Source of the DNA: Rhodococcoides kyotonense
Lineage (GTDB): Bacteria > Actinomycetota > Actinomycetes > Mycobacteriales > Mycobacteriaceae
DNA length: 64,000 nt
Assembly (NCBI RefSeq): GCF_900188125.1
Contig: NZ_FZOW01000004.1
Span: forward strand, 62,001 to 126,000
Reading direction: 5' to 3'
The notes beneath the pieces are model-generated. The model was given only the letters and a program-made list of their open reading frames with translations. It had not been told where the DNA came from and did no database searches. Shown one piece after another: positions 15,999 to 24,874 of the stretch (position 1 is the first letter of the stretch; each line of letters begins with the position of its first letter). A program made the position numbers and the translations under genes.

Positions 15999-17617
15999 CG
16001 ATTCCCGCTACCGCCATCAGCGCCCTCACACCGCTACCCGTCCTGATCCCACTGTTCGCTGCCGCCCTGACGCTGGTCGCAGGTCGACGGCCGAGAGCAC
16101 AACGATTCATCACCGTCGTCGCGTTGACCGCGGTCGTCGTCGTGTCGTCGCTGTTGCTCTACCTCGCCGACCGTGACGGCACGTTCGCACTACAGGTCGG
16201 CGGCTGGGACTCCCCTATCGGCATCTCGCTCGTCGTCGACCGGCTTTCTGCATTGATGCTGCTGGTCAGCGCGATCGTGCTGCTGGCGGTCATGGTCTAC
16301 TCGATCGGTCAGGGTATTCGCGACGGCAACGAGAACCAGCCCGTCTCGATCTTCCTTCCGACGTATCTGGCGCTGAGCGCTGGTGTCTGCAACGCGTTCC
16401 TCGCCGGCGACCTGTTCAACCTGTTCGTCGGGTTCGAGGTTCTGCTCGCCGCATCGTTCGTGCTGCTGACGCTCGGTGCCAGCGCGGACCGTGTCCGGGC
16501 AGGCGTCTCGTACGTCATGGTGTCGATGGTGTCGTCGCTGATCTTCCTGTTCGGCATCGCACTCGTCTACGCCGCGACCGGCACGCTGAATCTCGCGCAC
16601 ATCGCCACGCGCCTGGACGACGTCCCGTCGGGCACCAGGACCGCGATCTTCGCGGTGTTGCTCGTCGCGTTCGGCATCAAGGCAGCAGTCTTCCCGCTGT
16701 CGACGTGGCTACCGGACTCCTACCCCACCGCGCCCGCGCCGGTCACCGCAGTGTTCGCCGGCTTGCTCACCAAAGTCGGTGTCTACGCGATCATTCGAGC
16801 GCACACGCTGCTGTTCCCGGACGGAAGTCTCGACAGCGTACTGATGGTGTGTGGTCTGTTGACGATGCTCGTCGGTATCTTCGGCTCGATCGCGCAGAGC
16901 GACATCAAGCGATTGTTGTCCTTCACCCTCGTCAGCCACATCGGTTACATGGTGTTCGGTGTCGCCCTGTCGACGCAGTCGGGGCTGTCGGGTGCGATCT
17001 ACTACGTCGCCCACCACATCATCGTGCAGACGACGCTGTTCCTGGTCGTCGGCTTGATCGAGCGTCAGGCCGGGTCCTCGTCGCTACGACGCCTCGGTGG
17101 TCTGGCCGCGGCAAGCCCGGTCCTCGCGATCATCTTCCTGATCCCCGCGCTCAATCTCGGTGGTATTCCGCCGTTCTCGGGCTTCATCGGCAAGGTCGCG
17201 CTGCTACAGGCCGGTAGCGCGCAGGCGAGCGTGTTGGCGTGGATCCTCGTCGCAGGCGGCACCATCACCAGCTTGCTGACGCTCTACGTCATGGCTCGTG
17301 TGTGGACCAAGGCGTTCTGGCGTGCCCGCGCCGATGCGCCCGAGGGCGACCTCGCGGACAACAGCCCGTCGGCGCTGCTCGACGACTCGAGCGACATCCA
17401 GCTCGCCGACCGCGAGGACGTCGGCCGCATGCCCGCGTTCATGCTCATTCCGACGATCGGTTTGGTGATCGTCGGCCTCGCGCTGACGGTGTTCGCAGGC
17501 CGGATCATCGACATCAGCGACCGCGCTGCCGCGGACCTGCGTGACCGCTCGGTGTACATCGATGCGGTCCGAGGTGCGGAGTTCGTCGGAGACAAGACGA
17601 TGGAGGCAGGCAAATGA
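15995..17617 (+). CDS. mrpD: Na+/H+ antiporter subunit D
   Basis: A 540-residue NuoM/NuoN-like membrane subunit. Diagnostic segments are AAVFPLSTWLPDSYPTAPAP, TAVFAGLLTKVGVYAIIR and LNLGGIPPFSGFIGKVALL, containing the conserved lysine and glutamate of proton-translocating antiporter subunits. With MrpA it forms the ion-translocating part of the complex. The ATG at 15995 (GGGAGG upstream, ATGA overlap) is the start. A soluble loop rich in Asp near residues 450-480 precedes the last helix. Confidence 0.94.
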   Translation: MTIPATAISALTPLPVLIPLFAAALTLVAGRRPRAQRFITVVALTAVVVVSSLLLYLADRDGTFALQVGGWDSPIGISLVVDRLSALMLLVSAIVLLAVMVYSIGQGIRDGNENQPVSIFLPTYLALSAGVCNAFLAGDLFNLFVGFEVLLAASFVLLTLGASADRVRAGVSYVMVSMVSSLIFLFGIALVYAATGTLNLAHIATRLDDVPSGTRTAIFAVLLVAFGIKAAVFPLSTWLPDSYPTAPAPVTAVFAGLLTKVGVYAIIRAHTLLFPDGSLDSVLMVCGLLTMLVGIFGSIAQSDIKRLLSFTLVSHIGYMVFGVALSTQSGLSGAIYYVAHHIIVQTTLFLVVGLIERQAGSSSLRRLGGLAAASPVLAIIFLIPALNLGGIPPFSGFIGKVALLQAGSAQASVLAWILVAGGTITSLLTLYVMARVWTKAFWRARADAPEGDLADNSPSALLDDSSDIQLADREDVGRMPAFMLIPTIGLVIVGLALTVFAGRIIDISDRAAADLRDRSVYIDAVRGAEFVGDKTMEAGK

Positions 17618-18258
17618 AGTTCCTGAATCGCTTCGTCCTTCTCCGCCTGTGGATTCTGGCGTGGCTGACGGCCGTGTGGGTGTTGTTGTGGGGCAACGTC
17701 AGTCCCGCGAACATCCTCGGTGGAATCGTCGTCGGGATCGGCATCATGGTGTTGCTGCCGTTGCCGAAGGTCCCCGTCGAGGGTCGCATCCACGTGTGGT
17801 CGCTGGTGAAGCTGACGGCCTGGTTCTTCTACTACGCCGCCGAATCCAGCGTGAACGTCGCCTGGCTCGCGGTTCGCCCGAAGGCACCGCCGGTCACCGG
17901 CGTGCTGCGGTGCCGCATCGCGATCAAGTCCGATCTGGTGCTGACGCTGTTCGTCGACGCGATGAACCTGGTTCCGGGAACGATGGTTCTCGAGATCGAC
18001 CAGACGCGGCGCCTGCTGTACGTCCACGTGCTCGACATGGGTAGTCAGAAGGCCGTCGACTCGTTCTACGCGTACGTTCGCCACCTCGAGAAGCTGTTCA
18101 TCGCGGCGTTCGAACGTGACTCCGACTGGAAGCCGAGCCCACTGCACTTCCAGGAGTACGAGCGCTACCACGGCGTTCTCGGCGACGACGTGACGACCTA
18201 TCACGAAGGCCGAGACGACAAGAAGACCGACGACGAGAGAAAGGGAAAGTGGAAGTGA
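17614..18258 (+). CDS. mrpE: Na+/H+ antiporter subunit E
   Basis: A 214-residue MnhE-family protein: two or three N-terminal helices (LWILAWLTAVWVLLWGNVSP, then NILGGIVVGIGI) and the typical soluble part (SDLVLTLFVDAMNLVPGTMV, then LEID, then LYVHVLD). A charged C-terminal tail of about 40 residues extends beyond the usual length. ATGA overlap with mrpD. Required for complex assembly in studied Mrp systems. Confidence 0.93.
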   Translation: MKFLNRFVLLRLWILAWLTAVWVLLWGNVSPANILGGIVVGIGIMVLLPLPKVPVEGRIHVWSLVKLTAWFFYYAAESSVNVAWLAVRPKAPPVTGVLRCRIAIKSDLVLTLFVDAMNLVPGTMVLEIDQTRRLLYVHVLDMGSQKAVDSFYAYVRHLEKLFIAAFERDSDWKPSPLHFQEYERYHGVLGDDVTTYHEGRDDKKTDDERKGKWK

Positions 18259-18512
18259 CGATCGTTCTCACGATTGCCGGCGCCCTCCTGATCGCCGCCG
18301 CCGTCGTCACGGCGTACCGGCTGCTCGACGGGCCGAGCACACTCGACCGCCTCGTCGCCATGGACACCATCCTCGCGGTGTCCATGTGCGGACTGGCCGT
18401 GTGGTCGGTCTACAGCAAGGACACGACGATCGTGCCCGCGATCGTCGCATTGTCGCTGGTCAGCTTCATCGGGTCCGTCAGCGTCGCACGATTCAGGGTG
18501 AGGGACGAATGA
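18255..18512 (+). CDS. mrpF: Na+/H+ antiporter subunit F
   Basis: An 85-residue, three-helix MnhF protein: TIVLTIAGALLIAAAVVTAY, RLLDGPSTLDRLVAMDT and ALSLVSFIGSVSVARF. The GTG at 18255 is taken as start because it overlaps the mrpE stop (GTGA) and has AGGGA at a normal distance; the in-frame GTG at 18249 is an alternative adding two residues. ATGA overlap with mrpG. Confidence 0.92.
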   Translation: MTIVLTIAGALLIAAAVVTAYRLLDGPSTLDRLVAMDTILAVSMCGLAVWSVYSKDTTIVPAIVALSLVSFIGSVSVARFRVRDE

Positions 18513-18847
18513 ACACGATTCTCGAAGTGATCTCGGCGATCCTGATCCTCCTCGGCGCGATCCTCGCGTTCACCGCCGCGGTCGGCATCGTTCGATTCCC
18601 CGACACGCTCTCTCGCATGCACGCCGCCACCAAGCCTCAGGTCGTCGGCCTCCTGCTGGTGCTGGCAGGCGCGGTGATCGAACTCCGCGGCAACGTCGAC
18701 ATCTGGATGCTGGTGCTGGTCGGCATCTTCACTCTCGTGACGGCCCCCGTCATCGCACACGTCGTCGGTCGCGTCGCCTACCGCGAACAGCGTGGACGTG
18801 ACGGGCTGCTGATCGTCAACGAGATGGAGTCGGACGGACGGGACTAG
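18509..18847 (+). CDS. mrpG: Na+/H+ antiporter subunit G
   Basis: A 112-residue MnhG/PhaG subunit with the signature VGIVRFPDTLSRMHAATKPQ and three transmembrane helices. Last gene of the mrp operon, so the operon order is (A/B)-C-D-E-F-G. Its 3' end overlaps the convergent PAP2 gene by 32 bases, leaving no room for a conventional terminator. Confidence 0.93.
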   Translation: MNTILEVISAILILLGAILAFTAAVGIVRFPDTLSRMHAATKPQVVGLLLVLAGAVIELRGNVDIWMLVLVGIFTLVTAPVIAHVVGRVAYREQRGRDGLLIVNEMESDGRD

Positions 18848-20132
18848 CCTGGCCGCCCCACGTGGCCAGCGCGGTTCCCGGCGTCGCGAAGAACGTCGCG
18901 TAGAACATGCCGACGACGGCTCCCATCAGCACCAGTGTCAGCGGGCCGAACAGTTCGGGGAACGTCCCGAACTGCACGGCGAGGTACCGGTAGCTCAGCA
19001 ACAACGCGACCATGATCGTCGACCCGAACGCGACGAGACGGATCCGCGCCCGATCCCATCCGCGTTCCGGGTCACGCAGCGTCGATTCGAGTGTCAGGCA
19101 CAGCACGACGCCTGCCACGAGGTCGACGCCGTAGTGGTAACCGAAACCCAGCGTCGCGGCGAGCGTGCACACGAGCCATGTGGTTCCGCCTGCACGCAGC
19201 CACCACGGGCCGCGTCGGGAATGCACGAACAGCGCGAGAGCCCACGCGGTATGCAGACTCGGCATGCAGTTGCGTGGCGTCTCGCCGTCGAAACCGATCG
19301 CCGACGGCGTCGCGTCGAACGGCACGAGACTCGGCCAGTAGTTCCCGAGTTGGAAGCCGTCGCCGTCGGGCCCGAACGCGAACACCGGTCCGACCACCGG
19401 GAACAGAACGTAGAAGATGGGTCCGACGAGTCCGATGAGCAGAAACGTCCGCACCAAGTAGTGCGACGGCCACGCCTCGCCCCTGGTCAGCCCGCGCAGT
19501 TGGTAGATCGCGATCGCGATCGCCGCAACGGGAAGCTGAATGTAGACCCAGTGCAGCACCGCGTAGACGCCCGGCCCGAGCTGCGCGAGAGCGCTCCCGA
19601 CGATCCACGACGGGTTGCCGAGCGCATGATCGGCGAGCTGGGCATATTCGTCGAGAACGTACGGCCGAACGATCGTGGTGATCTGCAACCACGCGTCGCC
19701 CGCCTTGGTCGCGAGAATCAGCAGGCCGCCGAAACACGCGGCTTTCAGTCCGCGGATATCGCGGCGACTGGCCGTGTAGACCGCGAGTGATGCGAGCACG
19801 ATGACGGCTCCGTTGCCGACCGCGAACGGCAGTCCGGCATCGAGCCGGATCGCGACGCCGATCAGGTCGATCGCCACCGCTGCACTCAGCGCCCAGATCC
19901 GCACGGACGTACCGACACCGACCATCGCGAGGGCGAGCCCACCCCACGGCACGGCCATCGATTTGGGAGTACCGAAGAAGTCGTTCCAGATGCTCGGCAT
20001 CGGGCCGGGAAATCCAGAGCACGACGCGACGAGCTGCAGCACGGCGAGCGCCGACGCGACAACGGCGACACCGATGCCGAAGGGACGTAAGGATCCCGAC
20101 GTCCGTTCGTCCGCGCGCAGCACGCCGTTCAT
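18816..20132 (-). CDS. PAP2-superfamily integral membrane protein
   Basis: A 438-residue polytopic protein with about ten helices and the PAP2_3 (inositolphosphotransferase/aureobasidin-resistance-like) motifs near the C-terminus: RNCMPSLHTAWALALFVHSR and GFGYHYGVDLVAGVVL, giving the SLH and H-x3-D catalytic residues on the outer face of the membrane. The family hydrolyses or transfers lipid phosphates; here a phospholipid or polyprenyl-phosphate substrate is likely but unproven. Monocistronic; ATG at 20132. Confidence 0.82.
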   Translation of the reverse strand: MNGVLRADERTSGSLRPFGIGVAVVASALAVLQLVASCSGFPGPMPSIWNDFFGTPKSMAVPWGGLALAMVGVGTSVRIWALSAAVAIDLIGVAIRLDAGLPFAVGNGAVIVLASLAVYTASRRDIRGLKAACFGGLLILATKAGDAWLQITTIVRPYVLDEYAQLADHALGNPSWIVGSALAQLGPGVYAVLHWVYIQLPVAAIAIAIYQLRGLTRGEAWPSHYLVRTFLLIGLVGPIFYVLFPVVGPVFAFGPDGDGFQLGNYWPSLVPFDATPSAIGFDGETPRNCMPSLHTAWALALFVHSRRGPWWLRAGGTTWLVCTLAATLGFGYHYGVDLVAGVVLCLTLESTLRDPERGWDRARIRLVAFGSTIMVALLLSYRYLAVQFGTFPELFGPLTLVLMGAVVGMFYATFFATPGTALATWGGQASPVRPTPSR

Positions 20133-20170
20133 AGTAAACGGTGCGTGAACGGGAGATTACATCGAAGGAG

Positions 20171-21331
20171 TCAGGCCTTCAGGTCCGTGACCAGCGAGCC
20201 GACGACGGCCTTCAAATCCCCACCCGCATCCGACGCGACGCGTCGTTGCCGCTGGTACGACGCACCCAGACGCGGGATGTCGGCGACCGACGCCAATTCG
20301 TCGGCGCACCCGAGCCGCACGGCCGTCGGCGTGAGCTTTTCCAGAAGATCGTTCAGATCGTCGGTGACGAGCCGTTCGTTGCTGTCGGCGTCGAGAATGA
20401 TCTCGGCGTCGAGGCCGTATCGCGCTGCACGCCACTTGTTCTCCTGCACGTGCCACGGCGGCATGCTCGGCAGTTCTTCGCCCGCTTCGAGACGCTCGTC
20501 GAGATCGACGATCAGGCAGTGTGTCAGCGCGACGAGTGCCGCGAGTTCGCGTTTGGTCGAGACACCGTCGCAGACGCGAACCTCGATGGTCCCCCACTTC
20601 GGCGCGGGCCGAATGTCCCAGTGCATGCCACCGAGCTGTTCGATCACGCCGGTCTTCATCTGGTCACGGACGAAGCCCTCGAACTGCCCCCAGTTCTCGA
20701 ACTGGAACGGCAGCCCCGCGGTCGGCAGCTGCTGGAACATCAGCGCCCTGTTGCTGGCGTAGCCGGTGTCGTTGCCCGCCCAGATCGGCGACGACGCGGA
20801 CAGCGCGAGCAGATGCGGATACTGCAGAAGCAGCGAGTTCAGGATCGGAAAGACCTTGTCGGGCGACGAGATCCCGACATGAACGTGCACACCCCAGATG
20901 AGCATCTGACGACCCCACCACTGGGTGCGGGCGATCAGCTCGTCGTAGCTCGGGGACCGCGTGAGGACCTGCGTCGACCATTCGGCGAACGGATGCGTGC
21001 CCGCGCAGATCAGATCGATACCGAGCGGATCTGCTGCTCGCCGAACGAGATCCAGCGATTCGCCGAGATCGTCCATCGCTTCGCCGACGTTGTCGCACAC
21101 TCCCGTGACGAGTTCGACGGTGTTGCGCAGCAGTTCCTTGGTCACCCGAGGCGTCTGAGCCCCAGCCAGTTCGGTGACGCCGTCCATGACGGCGGCAGCC
21201 GAATTGACCAGGTCGAGCGACGTCTGGTCCACGAGCGCGACTTCCCACTCGACTCCGAGCGTCGGGCGAGCCGAGCTGTCGAAGTCGATTCTGGGGGCTG
21301 CGCCGGAGGAACCCGAGGTGCGGCCCGGCAT
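20171..21331 (-). CDS. Carboxylate-amine ligase, GCS2 (YbdK) family
   Basis: A 386-residue glutamate-cysteine-ligase type 2 enzyme: TLGVEWEVALVDQTSLDLV, CAGTHPFAEW, WGVHVHVGISSPDK and the ATP-grasp-like C-terminal region. YbdK-like proteins make gamma-glutamyl amides weakly; in actinobacteria that use mycothiol the true substrate is uncertain. The ATG at 21331 lies 13 bases after the sodC stop, so the two are probably co-transcribed. Mycobacteria keep the same sodC-GCS2 order (Rv0432-Rv0433, from memory). Confidence 0.88.
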   Translation of the reverse strand: MPGRTSGSSGAAPRIDFDSSARPTLGVEWEVALVDQTSLDLVNSAAAVMDGVTELAGAQTPRVTKELLRNTVELVTGVCDNVGEAMDDLGESLDLVRRAADPLGIDLICAGTHPFAEWSTQVLTRSPSYDELIARTQWWGRQMLIWGVHVHVGISSPDKVFPILNSLLLQYPHLLALSASSPIWAGNDTGYASNRALMFQQLPTAGLPFQFENWGQFEGFVRDQMKTGVIEQLGGMHWDIRPAPKWGTIEVRVCDGVSTKRELAALVALTHCLIVDLDERLEAGEELPSMPPWHVQENKWRAARYGLDAEIILDADSNERLVTDDLNDLLEKLTPTAVRLGCADELASVADIPRLGASYQRQRRVASDAGGDLKAVVGSLVTDLKA

Positions 21332-21344
21332 GTTCGAGAAGGTC

Positions 21345-22037
21345 CTATTCCAGAACAGCGCAAGCGACGCGGCCACCGGCGTCGCCGGTTGCGAGCGTGT
21401 TCGCGTCGGGGACTGCTGCGCCGTCGGGCAGCGTGTAGCGGGTCGGGATGTTCGCGAAGTTGTCGGCACCTTCGTGGATGATGACCGCGCGACCGCCGTC
21501 GGCACGCAGATCGTCGAGGGTGACGGCGTCGGTCGTCGTCACGAGCGTGCCCGTGCCGTCCTCACCGACCTGCAGCGACGTCAAATCGCCGCTCGCCGGG
21601 TGTTCGGTGCGGCCGTCGATCTGCAGGTGGCCACCGGCGGACAGGAAGCTGCCGGGCTCGCCGCCCGTCGGGGCCGTGGAGTTCGGCTCGCACTGGCCGA
21701 CGGAGTGGATGTGGAGGCCGTGGAAGCCGGGCGTCAGACCCTCTGCCTCGACGGTGACGACCAGGTGGTCACCTTCTTCGACGAACGAGACCGTGCCGAC
21801 GCTGGTGCCCGACGCGTTCTCGAACTCGGCTTCGACCGTGCTCTCAGGGTTGTCGGCGGCGACGCCGTGTCCGCTCGGGTCCTCGTGTCCGGTCCAGACC
21901 GGGGGCGTCGTGCCCGGGACGTCGGACGGCGTCTCGGGTGCGCTGCAGGCAGCCAGGCCGAATGCTGCAACAGCGACGACCGGAGTCGCGAAACGCCAGG
22001 AGCGCATCTTCGATCGGGCTGTACTTGTCGGTGCCAT
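21345..22037 (-). CDS. sodC: Cu/Zn superoxide dismutase, lipoprotein
   Basis: A 230-residue exported SOD. The N-terminus has an export signal with lipobox LAAC ([16 protein letters not shown]), so it is membrane-anchored outside the cell. Metal ligands and disulfide region are present: [31 protein letters not shown] and [12 protein letters not shown], closing with GDAGGRVAC. It dismutates extracytoplasmic superoxide. A 16-base perfect palindrome at 22092 lies 55 bases upstream. An ATG at 22007 (second Met, MRSWRF) is an alternative start. Confidence 0.95.
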   Translation of the reverse strand: MAPTSTARSKMRSWRFATPVVAVAAFGLAACSAPETPSDVPGTTPPVWTGHEDPSGHGVAADNPESTVEAEFENASGTSVGTVSFVEEGDHLVVTVEAEGLTPGFHGLHIHSVGQCEPNSTAPTGGEPGSFLSAGGHLQIDGRTEHPASGDLTSLQVGEDGTGTLVTTTDAVTLDDLRADGGRAVIIHEGADNFANIPTRYTLPDGAAVPDANTLATGDAGGRVACAVLE

Positions 22038-22091
22038 GGAAGAAGCTCCTTCGTGGGGCCGGCTGGACGATTGCGTCGATCTTAACTATGC

Positions 22092-22107
22092 CCGGTAGTA
22101 CTACCGG
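22092..22107. promoter_or_regulatory. 16-bp perfect palindrome upstream of sodC
   Basis: CCGGTAGTACTACCGG lies in the 100-base gap between the LytR_C gene and sodC. The position fits an operator for a dimeric regulator of sodC, or a short terminator of the upstream gene; no T-tract follows on the minus strand. Confidence 0.45.
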
Positions 22108-22137
22108 CCCACAGGGGTTCGACAGCGAGTACTGCAA

Positions 22138-22674
22138 CTACTGGGTCACCATGACGATGACGCCGGTGCCGAAACCGGACAACGTGGACGGGCGAGCCTG
22201 TGCCGTCGCGCCGAGCTGTTGCGCGATCTGCTGAGCCGCAGCCTGCTCGCCCTGGCCGGTGCCGTAGTAGACCGTCGTCGACGGGATCTGGGATGCGGCA
22301 TAGTTGCCGGTTTCCGCAATGGTCCAGCCGTCGGAGGTCAGGGTCGCCGCGGTGTCGGCGGCGAGACCGGACACGTCGCTGTTGTTGAGGACGCGCACTT
22401 CGACGTCGGCGGGATCGACCGACGTGGTCGCAGCCGTCGTCGTTGCAGCCGAGGACCCGGACTCGGGCTCGGCAGTCGGTGCAGGCGCGACCGCGGACGT
22501 CGCCGGGGCTTCCGTCTGCTCGCTGGTGGTATCGGAGGCGGCTGTGTCTTCGCTGTCGTCCGAACCGGTCAAAGACAGTGCACCGATTGCCGCGAACAGG
22601 ATCGCCAGCGAGATCAACACCATTGCCAGAGCGCGGAGCGGAGGACCGGACGATTCCGGGTTAGGACTGCTCAC
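22138..22674 (-). CDS. Membrane-anchored LytR C-terminal domain protein
   Basis: A 178-residue protein with one N-terminal transmembrane helix (LRALAMVLISLAILFAAIGA), a long Ser/Thr/Ala/Glu-rich extracytoplasmic linker (about 40-90) and a C-terminal LytR_C domain (VEVRVLNNSDVSGLAADTAA, then GWTIAETGNY and VYYGTGQ). This domain accompanies LytR-CpsA-Psr cell-wall ligases and presumably binds envelope polymers. It matches the position of Rv0431 in M. tuberculosis. The GTG start has only a weak ribosome-binding site. Confidence 0.88.
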   Translation of the reverse strand: MSSPNPESSGPPLRALAMVLISLAILFAAIGALSLTGSDDSEDTAASDTTSEQTEAPATSAVAPAPTAEPESGSSAATTTAATTSVDPADVEVRVLNNSDVSGLAADTAATLTSDGWTIAETGNYAASQIPSTTVYYGTGQGEQAAAQQIAQQLGATAQARPSTLSGFGTGVIVMVTQ

Positions 22675-22700
22675 ACTGGAAGACAGTAGTTGATCGGGTT

Positions 22701-22716
22701 CGTGCGCTTACGCACG
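22701..22716 (-). terminator. Hairpin directly after DUF3263 stop
   Basis: A 6-bp perfect stem CGTGCG/CGCACG with a 4-base loop that starts one base after the TGA of the DUF3263 gene. No T-tract, so it may only attenuate transcription into the LytR_C gene. Confidence 0.35.
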
Positions 22717-23046
22717 TCAGACCTCGAAGCCCAGCCTGCGAGCCGCGCGGGCCTTCTGCCTGCTCGCACGCAGACGACGAAGTCGCTTGACCAACATCGG
22801 ATCCGCAGCGAGAGACTCGGGGCGATCCACGAGCGCGTTCAGGACCTGGTAGTACCGGGTGGCGGACATCGAGAACAGTTCCTTGATGGCCTCTTCCTTC
22901 GCGCCGGCGTACTTCCACCACTGACGCTCGAAGGACAGAATGTCGTGCTCGCGACGAGTCAGGCCGTCGTCGCCGACCTCGTTGGGGTTCTGGGCTTCGT
23001 CCGACTTCGGAGACTGGTTCGAGTCACGCGCTGCAGCGCCGTCCAT
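22717..23046 (-). CDS. DUF3263 domain protein
   Basis: A 109-residue protein whose core (LTRREHDILSFERQWWKYAG, AKEEAIKELFSMSATRYYQV, LNALVDRPESL) is the actinobacterial DUF3263 helix-turn-helix-like domain, with a very basic C-terminus (RLRRLRASRQKARAARRLG). It looks like a small DNA-binding protein, but no function is established to my knowledge. Heads the minus-strand run DUF3263, LytR_C, sodC, GCS2. Confidence 0.85.
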   Translation of the reverse strand: MDGAAARDSNQSPKSDEAQNPNEVGDDGLTRREHDILSFERQWWKYAGAKEEAIKELFSMSATRYYQVLNALVDRPESLAADPMLVKRLRRLRASRQKARAARRLGFEV

Positions 23047-23288
23047 CTCACTCCTCGACTTCTCGGACCCGCATCAACGGAGTCATGTTCTGATCATTCG
23101 TGCCGGCCCCCTCGGCCCGCGTCGACGTTCCCAGCGGGGCAGTCGACGCGAATTACACGCGTGTGTTTCTCAGCTGTTATTCAACCACGATGAGCACGGA
23201 CGACCGTGAGGTAGCGATACTCGCGGCGAGTCGCTCTGCATTCACCGCGTGCACGGTCACAGCTCGCTCGCCACTATTCTTGGCAACC

Positions 23289-23879
23289 ATGGCAATTCTC
23301 CCCATCCGGATCGTCGGCGACCCGGTGCTGCACACCCCTACCGAACAGGTCACCAAGACCCCCGCCGAACTTGCCGAACTCTTCGCGGACATGTACGAGA
23401 CGCTCGACGCCGCAAACGGTGTCGGACTCGCTGCGAACCAGGTCGGCCTACCGCTGCGACTGTTCATCTACGACTGCCCCGACCAGGGCCCGGACGGAAA
23501 GATGATCCGCCGCAAGGGCGAGGTCGTCAACCCCGTCCTGGAGACGTCGGCCATTCCCGAGACGATGCCCGACCCCGAGGACGACGACGAGGGGTGCCTG
23601 TCCGTCCCCGGCGAGCAGTACCCGACGGGTCGCGCCGACTGGGCACGCGTCACGGGCACCGATGCGAACGGCGAGCCCGTCGACATCGAGGGCACCGGAT
23701 TCTTCGCGCGCATGCTGCAGCACGAGGTCGGGCACCTGGACGGCTTCCTGTACGTCGACGTGCTGATCGGCCGCAACGCCCGGGCGGCGAAGAAGGCCAT
23801 CAAACGCGCGGGGTGGGGCAAGCCCGGGCTGTCGTGGGTGCCGGGAACCGTCGAGGATCCTTTCGGTCACGAGGATTGA
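23289..23879 (+). CDS. def: Peptide deformylase
   Basis: A 196-residue metallohydrolase that removes the formyl group from nascent proteins. All three motifs are present: [10 protein letters not shown] (44-53), EGCLSVPG (metal ligand C103) and QHEVGHLDG (H145, E146, H149). The acidic insertion before motif 2 (PDPEDDDEG) is typical of actinobacterial enzymes. The ATG at 23289 begins the conserved [12 protein letters not shown]; the frame is open upstream but non-conserved. The GNAT gene follows after four bases. Confidence 0.96.
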   Translation: MAILPIRIVGDPVLHTPTEQVTKTPAELAELFADMYETLDAANGVGLAANQVGLPLRLFIYDCPDQGPDGKMIRRKGEVVNPVLETSAIPETMPDPEDDDEGCLSVPGEQYPTGRADWARVTGTDANGEPVDIEGTGFFARMLQHEVGHLDGFLYVDVLIGRNARAAKKAIKRAGWGKPGLSWVPGTVEDPFGHED

Positions 23880-23883
23880 TCTG

Positions 23884-24825
23884 TTGTCCGTTTCGCTGGG
23901 GGCCCGCGTCACGCTTCGCTACCGCCTGCCGCCCGGCCACAGTCATCCGATGACGGACGTGGTCGGCGAGCTGATCGAGCACGGCGAGACCGTCGTCGCG
24001 GTGCGGGCGCGGGACGGCCGCGTCGTACGGGTGTCTCCGGAACGCGTCGTCGCGCTGAAGGCCTTGGGGCCCCGCCCGATCCGGACGTCGGAGATTCGCG
24101 GGCTCGAACGCGCTGCCGCCGACGGGTGGCCGGGCGTCGAACAAGAGTGGGTAGACGGGTGGCTGCTGCGCGCCGGACATGGATTCACCGGCCGCGCGAA
24201 CTCGGCGACTCCGATCGAGCCGGGCGCGTCGGTGGCGTCGGTCGACCGAATTTCCCGATGGTTCCATGCTCGACTGCTACCTCCCACGCTGCTGCTCCCC
24301 GACCGTCTCGGCTCGGTACCCGAGGGGTGGACGACACGCGACGAGACGCTCGTCATGGCCGCGGACATCTCCCGCGTGCAGTTGCCGGAGGAATCGGTGT
24401 CGCTGATCTCCGACACCCCCGACGACGACTGGCTCGGGTTGTACCGGTATCGCGGCCGACCCCTGCCCACCGGCGCGCTCGACGTCATCTCGTCGATCCG
24501 CGATGGCGTCGTCGGTTTCGGTCGCATCGGCTCGGCGGCCAGCGCGATGCTGGCGATCGGACGTGCCGCGGTGACGAACGCTCCCGACGGCAGGCGCTGG
24601 GTGGGCTTGACGGCCATCGAAGTCGCCGAAGCGCACCGACGCAACGGGCTCGGCACGCGGATCTGCGGAGAGCTCGTCGCGTGGGGCCGGAATCAGGGGG
24701 CGACGCACGCGTACCTGCAGGTGTCGGCGGAGAACTCGAACGCGATCGCGATGTACGAGGGTCTCGGGTTTCTGGAGCATCATCGCTACCGGTATGCGGC
24801 TCCGCATGTGCACGAAAATACATAA
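23884..24825 (+). CDS. GNAT N-acetyltransferase with SH3-like N-terminus
   Basis: A 313-residue protein: an N-terminal beta-barrel-like segment (about 1-60, VGELIEHGETVVAVRARDG) and a C-terminal GNAT domain with the acetyl-CoA loop EVAEAHRRNGLGTRICGELV and the closing NSNAIAMYEGLGFLEHHRY. The substrate is unknown. The start is TTG, four bases after def, so it is translated with it; the mycobacterial orthologue (Rv0428c) has the same place. The last five codons and the stop (VHENT) lie in a 40-bp palindromic repeat, so the C-terminus was probably rewritten by that element. Confidence 0.85.
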   Translation: MSVSLGARVTLRYRLPPGHSHPMTDVVGELIEHGETVVAVRARDGRVVRVSPERVVALKALGPRPIRTSEIRGLERAAADGWPGVEQEWVDGWLLRAGHGFTGRANSATPIEPGASVASVDRISRWFHARLLPPTLLLPDRLGSVPEGWTTRDETLVMAADISRVQLPEESVSLISDTPDDDWLGLYRYRGRPLPTGALDVISSIRDGVVGFGRIGSAASAMLAIGRAAVTNAPDGRRWVGLTAIEVAEAHRRNGLGTRICGELVAWGRNQGATHAYLQVSAENSNAIAMYEGLGFLEHHRYRYAAPHVHENT

Positions 24826-24860
24826 CCCGCTGTGTATTTTCGTGCACGTGCGCTGAGCGC
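24794..24860. repeat. Three-hairpin composite element, copy 2
   Basis: Central 40-bp palindrome at 24808-24847, identical to copy 1 except one base that makes a G-U pair in plus-strand RNA. Flanked by mini-hairpins ATGCGG(CT)CCGCAT at 24794-24807 and GCGC(TGA)GCGC at 24850-24860. It lies between the GNAT gene, whose stop it supplies, and xthA, whose ribosome-binding site starts within a few bases. Confidence 0.92.
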
Positions 24861-24874
24861 CTAGGGTGACGGTC

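Noticed and set aside
23100..23288. In-frame N-terminal extension of peptide deformylase
   Set aside because: The conserved deformylase N-terminus begins at the ATG at 23289; the upstream codons are not protein-like and cover the probable promoter.
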